NCBI GenBank assembly: GCA_030740295.1 | Contig: JASLXP010000678.1 | Span: 1 to 37,319 of the forward strand | Origin: Planctomycetota bacterium | GTDB lineage: Bacteria > Planctomycetota > PUPC01 > JACPCR01 | Direction: 5' to 3' | Length of the DNA stretch: 37,319 nt | In this document: piece by piece, positions 34,042-37,319 of the stretch | How the letters are laid out: each line of letters opens with the position of its first letter | Numbering within the stretch: position 1 is the stretch's first letter | Program-made: the position numbers and the translations under genes | The notes under the pieces: generated by a model | Told to the model about the DNA's origin: nothing | Databases searched by the model: none | The model's input: only the letters and a program-made list of their open reading frames with translations

Positions 34042-36321
34042 CTAAATCTTGCCCATCGCCTCGAGCACGTTCTTCGGCGACATTGGGAGCTTCTCCATGC
34101 GCACGCCTGCGGCCCTGTAGAGGGCGTTTGCTACCGCGGCCGGCGGGGGAACGATGGGTACCTCTCCGACGCCGCGGACCCCATAAGGGTGGTCGGCCGC
34201 GGGGACTTCCACAAGGACGGTATCGATCATCGGGAGGTCGAGGGAGGTCATCATGCGGTAATCGAGGAAGCTGGAATTGAGGAGATGGCCTTCGTCGTCG
34301 TAAACGTATTCCTCGCTGAGGGCCCAGCCGATGCCTTGTGCGGCGCCGCCCTGCAACTGGCCCTCGACGTAGCTCGGATGGATGGCCTTGCCCACGTCCT
34401 GAACAGCGGTGTAACGAATGACATCTACCTTGCCGGTCTCAAGGTCCAGCTCGACATCCGCGATATGAGTAGCCATGGCGGGGCCGTGACTGGGCGGAGA
34501 GGTTGTAGCGCTGCCAACGACCGGGCCGCCGGTCTGGCCGGTCTTTTCCGCGACTTCCTGGAAGGTGTGCTTCTTCTCCGGATTACTCTTGCATGAAAAA
34601 ACTTTGTTCGAGTACTCGATATCGTCGGCCTCGACCTCGAGCATTTTGGCGGCCCGTTCTTTCATCTTGTTGAGCGTGTCTTTTGCCGCTTCGATTGCGG
34701 CCAGGCCGGTGGCGAAAGTTGTGCGGCTGCCTCCCGTCACCTCGGTGAAACCGATGGCTTCGGTGTCCACGACGAGCGGTCGGACTTCTTCCGCTTCGAG
34801 ATGCAGAACTTCCGCGGCCTGCATGGCAATCGATGCCCGCGTGCCTCCGATGTCGGTCGAGCCCTCGACGAGGGTGACGGTGCCGTCACCGTTAACGTTG
34901 ATGTTCACCGCGGACTGGCCAGCGAAGTTCATCCAGAAACCGGATGCAACACCGCGGCCCCTGGCTTTGCCTTCGGGCGCGTCGCCGAGGGGAGCGGAAT
35001 AATGTTCATGCGCGAGAGCTGCTTCCAGGGTCTCGATGTAGCCGATGCGATCGTAGGTCGGTCCGTCCGCGCGCGAGACGCCCTCTTTTGCTCCATTCCT
35101 CTTACGAAATTCCAGCGGATCGATTTCAAGTTTTTCGCAGATCTCATCGATGACCGCTTCTGTGCAGAACGTGGCGTTGGTCGCGCCGGGGGCTCGATAG
35201 GCCGAAGTCTTCGGCTTGTTGCAGAGGATGTCGTACCCGTCGATCTGCACGTTCGGAATGTCGTAACAGGCAAACACGCACGTGCCGGCCGCGCCGACCA
35301 CTGAGCCGGCGAAGCCACCGGCCTCGTATGCCAGGTACGCGTAGGCCGCGACGAGTTTGCCGTCGTTGGTAGCGCCGAGCTTTATTTTAATGTTTGAACC
35401 GGGCGCAGGGCCGGTGGCCTGGAAGACTTCGTGGCGATCCATCACCATGCGGACGGGGCGCCCGGTATGCTTCGAAAGGACGGCCGCGACCGGCTTGATG
35501 TAAACCTGGACTTTTCCGCCGAAGCCTCCGCCGATTTCGGTCGGGATGACCCGCACCCTGGATACGGGCATGTTGAGGAGATCCGCCACCTGGCTCTGTA
35601 CCGTGAAGGAGCCCTGAGTGCTGCACCAGATGATGACGCTTTCGTCCGCATTCCACTGGGCGACCACGTTGTGGGGCTCGATGTAGCCCTGGTGGACGGT
35701 AGCTGTATCGAATTCACGCTCGAAGATGACGTCCGCGTCTTCGAAGCCTTTGTCGATATCGCCCTTCTTGTGCTGGTAATAGGACGCTATATTGCTCGGC
35801 TCTTCTGTGTCTTCACCAAGCGATTTTGTCTTATTTTCCGGGTTCAAAAGAGGCGCGTCCGGGGCGAGTGCGTCCTGAACGGACAGCACAGGCTGTTGTA
35901 CCTCGTACTCGACCTTGATTTTCTGCACTGCTTCCTGCGCAGCATTCAGAGTGGTCGCCGCGACAGCAGCGATCGCGTGGCCGTGGTAGAGCGCCTTGCC
36001 CGCGGCAAGGATGTTGGTGCTGACGTCGCGAAGGTTGACGACGTTTTCTCCCAGGTCCGACAACTGATCAGCGAGCGCGGGCAAATCCCTGGCGGTGATG
36101 ATGGCCTTGACGCCCGGGTGTGCTTCGGCTTCGCTCGTATCGATGCTCTTGATAGTGGCGTGCGCATGCGGGCTGCGGAGGATGGCGCCGTGCAGCATGC
36201 CGGGGAGTGAAACGTCCTGGCCGTAAACTGCGCGACCGATGACTTTATCGATGCCGTCGTGGCGAATCGGCCGAGTGCCGATGACCTTGTAGCCGTTGCT
36301 GCCGCTGGTTTCACTAGACAT
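34042..36321 (-). CDS. Molybdenum hydroxylase, molybdopterin-binding (large) subunit
   Basis: The 759-residue large subunit of the xanthine dehydrogenase/CO dehydrogenase superfamily starts MSSETSGSNGYKVIGTRP. Landmarks: GRAVYGQDVSLPGMLHGAILRSPHAHA (about 29-55), the EIGGGFGGK cofactor loop, SAYRAPGATNATFCTEAVID, GGSRTTF, and GVRGVGEVPIVPPPAAVANAL near the C-terminus with the active-site Glu. The CO-dehydrogenase signature A-Y-x-C-S-F-R is absent (AYRAPG instead), so this is a xanthine/aldehyde/aromatic-type hydroxylase. Its ATG overlaps the end of the 2Fe-2S subunit gene by eight bases. Gene order is FAD subunit, Fe-S subunit, Mo subunit. Confidence 0.95.
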   Translation of the reverse strand: MSSETSGSNGYKVIGTRPIRHDGIDKVIGRAVYGQDVSLPGMLHGAILRSPHAHATIKSIDTSEAEAHPGVKAIITARDLPALADQLSDLGENVVNLRDVSTNILAAGKALYHGHAIAAVAATTLNAAQEAVQKIKVEYEVQQPVLSVQDALAPDAPLLNPENKTKSLGEDTEEPSNIASYYQHKKGDIDKGFEDADVIFEREFDTATVHQGYIEPHNVVAQWNADESVIIWCSTQGSFTVQSQVADLLNMPVSRVRVIPTEIGGGFGGKVQVYIKPVAAVLSKHTGRPVRMVMDRHEVFQATGPAPGSNIKIKLGATNDGKLVAAYAYLAYEAGGFAGSVVGAAGTCVFACYDIPNVQIDGYDILCNKPKTSAYRAPGATNATFCTEAVIDEICEKLEIDPLEFRKRNGAKEGVSRADGPTYDRIGYIETLEAALAHEHYSAPLGDAPEGKARGRGVASGFWMNFAGQSAVNINVNGDGTVTLVEGSTDIGGTRASIAMQAAEVLHLEAEEVRPLVVDTEAIGFTEVTGGSRTTFATGLAAIEAAKDTLNKMKERAAKMLEVEADDIEYSNKVFSCKSNPEKKHTFQEVAEKTGQTGGPVVGSATTSPPSHGPAMATHIADVELDLETGKVDVIRYTAVQDVGKAIHPSYVEGQLQGGAAQGIGWALSEEYVYDDEGHLLNSSFLDYRMMTSLDLPMIDTVLVEVPAADHPYGVRGVGEVPIVPPPAAVANALYRAAGVRMEKLPMSPKNVLEAMGKI

Positions 36322-36802
36322 CTGCGGTCTCCCTCTTTCGTTCCGCGGCGTGTTGGACAGCGCGGACTATCTTGTCGTACCCGGTGCACCTGCAGAGATT
36401 GCCGGCGAACCAGTATCGGATGTCGTACTCAGATGGATCTGGATTGCTGTCGAGCAGCGCCTTGGCCGAGACGATGAAGCCCGGCGTGCAGACGCCACAC
36501 TGGAGCGCGGCATCTTCAAGGAAGCATTGTTGAACGGGATGCAGGCAGTCAGGTTCGGCGATGCCTTCGATGGTGGTGATATCAGCGCCCTCGGCTTCGA
36601 CACCAAGCACGCAGCACGCATTCACCAGGCGGCCGTCCATGATGACATTGCACGCGCCGCAGTTGCCGTTGTTGCAGCCTTCCTTCGAACCAGTGAGTTT
36701 GAGATTGTCTCTCAAAACTTCGAGGAGGCTGTTGCGGGGTTCGCAAAGGAAATCGATCTCTTCACCGTTGATGGTTGTCTGAACGTGAATTTTCTTGGAC
36801 AT
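36314..36802 (-). CDS. Molybdenum hydroxylase, [2Fe-2S] subunit
   Basis: The 162-residue small subunit has a plant-type [2Fe-2S] domain (GCNNGNCGACNVIMDGR, Cys at about 45, 50, 53 and a later Cys in NACC). The all-helical second cluster domain follows (LQCGVCTPGF about 99-108; NLCRCTGY about 136-143). It relays electrons from the molybdenum site to the FAD subunit. It overlaps the large-subunit gene by eight bases and follows the FAD gene after 35 bases that contain a 7-base tandem repeat. Confidence 0.96.
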   Translation of the reverse strand: MSKKIHVQTTINGEEIDFLCEPRNSLLEVLRDNLKLTGSKEGCNNGNCGACNVIMDGRLVNACCVLGVEAEGADITTIEGIAEPDCLHPVQQCFLEDAALQCGVCTPGFIVSAKALLDSNPDPSEYDIRYWFAGNLCRCTGYDKIVRAVQHAAERKRETADV

Positions 36803-36811
36803 GGGGAAGAT

Positions 36812-36839
36812 ATGGTTAATGGTTGATGGTTGATGGATT
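36812..36839 (-). repeat. 7-base tandem repeat between the FAD and Fe-S subunit genes
   Basis: On the plus strand: ATGGTTA, ATGGTTG, ATGGTTG, ATGGATT (36812-36839). It fills nearly the whole 35-base gap between two operon genes on the minus strand and ends just inside the FAD-subunit stop. It has the same 7-base period as the repeats at 3228 and 4773 but a different sequence. Confidence 0.75.
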
Positions 36840-37319
36840 ACTGCCGGGCCCGTTCTACTGCTTTATTGATGGCGCGTTTCGTCAGAACACCGGTGAGGTG
36901 GATGCGTTGTGCGGCTGAGCCGCGCATGTCGGAGATCGGCTTGGCTGCGGCTTTGGCTGCGGCGCAGGCTTTCTCGATTGTTTCATCGTTGACCGGCTGG
37001 CCAGCAAGGGCTTCTCCGGCTTCCGGGACGTAGAGCGGGGTGGGGGCAACGGCGCCGACAGCAATGCGGCCGGAGACGAAGTTGTCGCCCGATTCGTCGA
37101 GTTCGATGCATGCGCCTACGCCAACGACAGCGATGTCCATCTCGTTGCGTGGGATGAATCGTAGGTAGTGAGCGCCTCCATTTGAGGGCTGCGGTGGGAC
37201 TTTTATCGAGAGCAGAATTTCGCCCTGCTCCAGCACATTTTGTCCAGGGGCAACGCAGAAATCTTCGGCGGCAACTTCACGGGTGCCCTTTGGCCCCGCG
37301 ATGACGGCGGTGGCCTGGT
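36838..37319 (-). CDS. Molybdenum hydroxylase, FAD-binding (medium) subunit, 5' partial
   Basis: The minus-strand frame is open to the right edge, so the N-terminal FAD-binding part lies outside the window. The visible 160 residues include the end of the FAD domain (AAEDFCVAPGQNVL) and the C-terminal CO_deh_flav_C domain: EILLSIKVP, YLRFIPRNEMDIAVVGVGACI, GRIAVGAVAPTPLYVPEAGEAL and ISDMRGSAAQRIHLTGVLTKRA. It passes electrons from the Fe-S subunit to the acceptor. It is first in the visible operon with the Fe-S and Mo subunits. Confidence 0.93.
   Translation of the reverse strand, partial: QATAVIAGPKGTREVAAEDFCVAPGQNVLEQGEILLSIKVPPQPSNGGAHYLRFIPRNEMDIAVVGVGACIELDESGDNFVSGRIAVGAVAPTPLYVPEAGEALAGQPVNDETIEKACAAAKAAAKPISDMRGSAAQRIHLTGVLTKRAINKAVERARQ

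Noticed and set aside
34042..37319. Aerobic carbon monoxide dehydrogenase
   Set aside because: The MoCo subunit lacks the A-Y-x-C-S-F-R active-site loop and reads AYRAPG, as in xanthine/aldehyde-type enzymes.

Overview
The window (37.3 kb) looks like a chromosomal or metagenome-derived fragment of an uncultured bacterium of the PVC superphylum or a close relative (Planctomycetota, Verrucomicrobiota, Lentisphaerota, Hydrogenedentota). I infer this from protein families: a Pirellula/Verrucomicrobium-type propeller protein with a C-terminal CxxCH haem-binding domain, a LamG plus hydrazine-synthase-alpha-like dihaem protein, a DUF6785-type membrane transporter, a sulfatase and several sugar-acting enzymes. 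No rRNA, tRNA, CRISPR array or transposase gene was seen, so the placement rests on gene content only.

Layout. Positions 1-5741 (+) hold a run of four genes: the end of a polytopic transporter carrying a very large coiled-coil insertion, a short FtsX-like permease, a LolD/MacB-like ATPase and an unknown cytoplasmic protein. Unusual 7-base tandem repeats lie between them. Positions 5869-8955 (+) hold an exported dihaem LamG/beta-propeller protein. Positions 8973-13747 (-) hold an apparent operon: a NapH-like membrane 4Fe-4S protein, a small SafE/DsbD-like membrane protein and a large secreted NHL/FN3/HExxH/TSP3 protein. The last is split by what looks like one extra base. A membrane protein with a spermidine-synthase-like domain (13655-15820, +) diverges from this operon and overlaps its start.

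Positions 15922-18682 (-) hold the complete AmmeMemoRadiSam set in two overlapping genes: a radical SAM enzyme with a twin-arginine signal, and a MEMO-AMMECR1 fusion with a signal peptide. Both appear to be exported, which is odd for a radical SAM chemistry system. The neighbouring membrane iron-sulfur and thiol-type genes could be its electron supply (inference). This is my best candidate for an undescribed system.

Positions 18683-19254 hold no gene but a striking structured repeat: a 33-base-pair hairpin flanked by two inverted-repeat pairs in interlocking A-B-A'-B' order. Positions 19255-33925 are a carbohydrate-catabolism region: a large LamG-GH2 protein (lacking the usual acid/base Asn-Glu), a sugar isomerase, a nitroreductase, a sulfatase (-), the PVC propeller/HEAT/NPCBM/haem protein, a Tat-exported isomerase-like protein, a Gfo/Idh/MocA dehydrogenase and a two-subunit transketolase. 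Positions 34042-37319 (-) encode a three-subunit molybdenum hydroxylase (MoCo, 2Fe-2S and, partial, FAD subunits) of unknown substrate.
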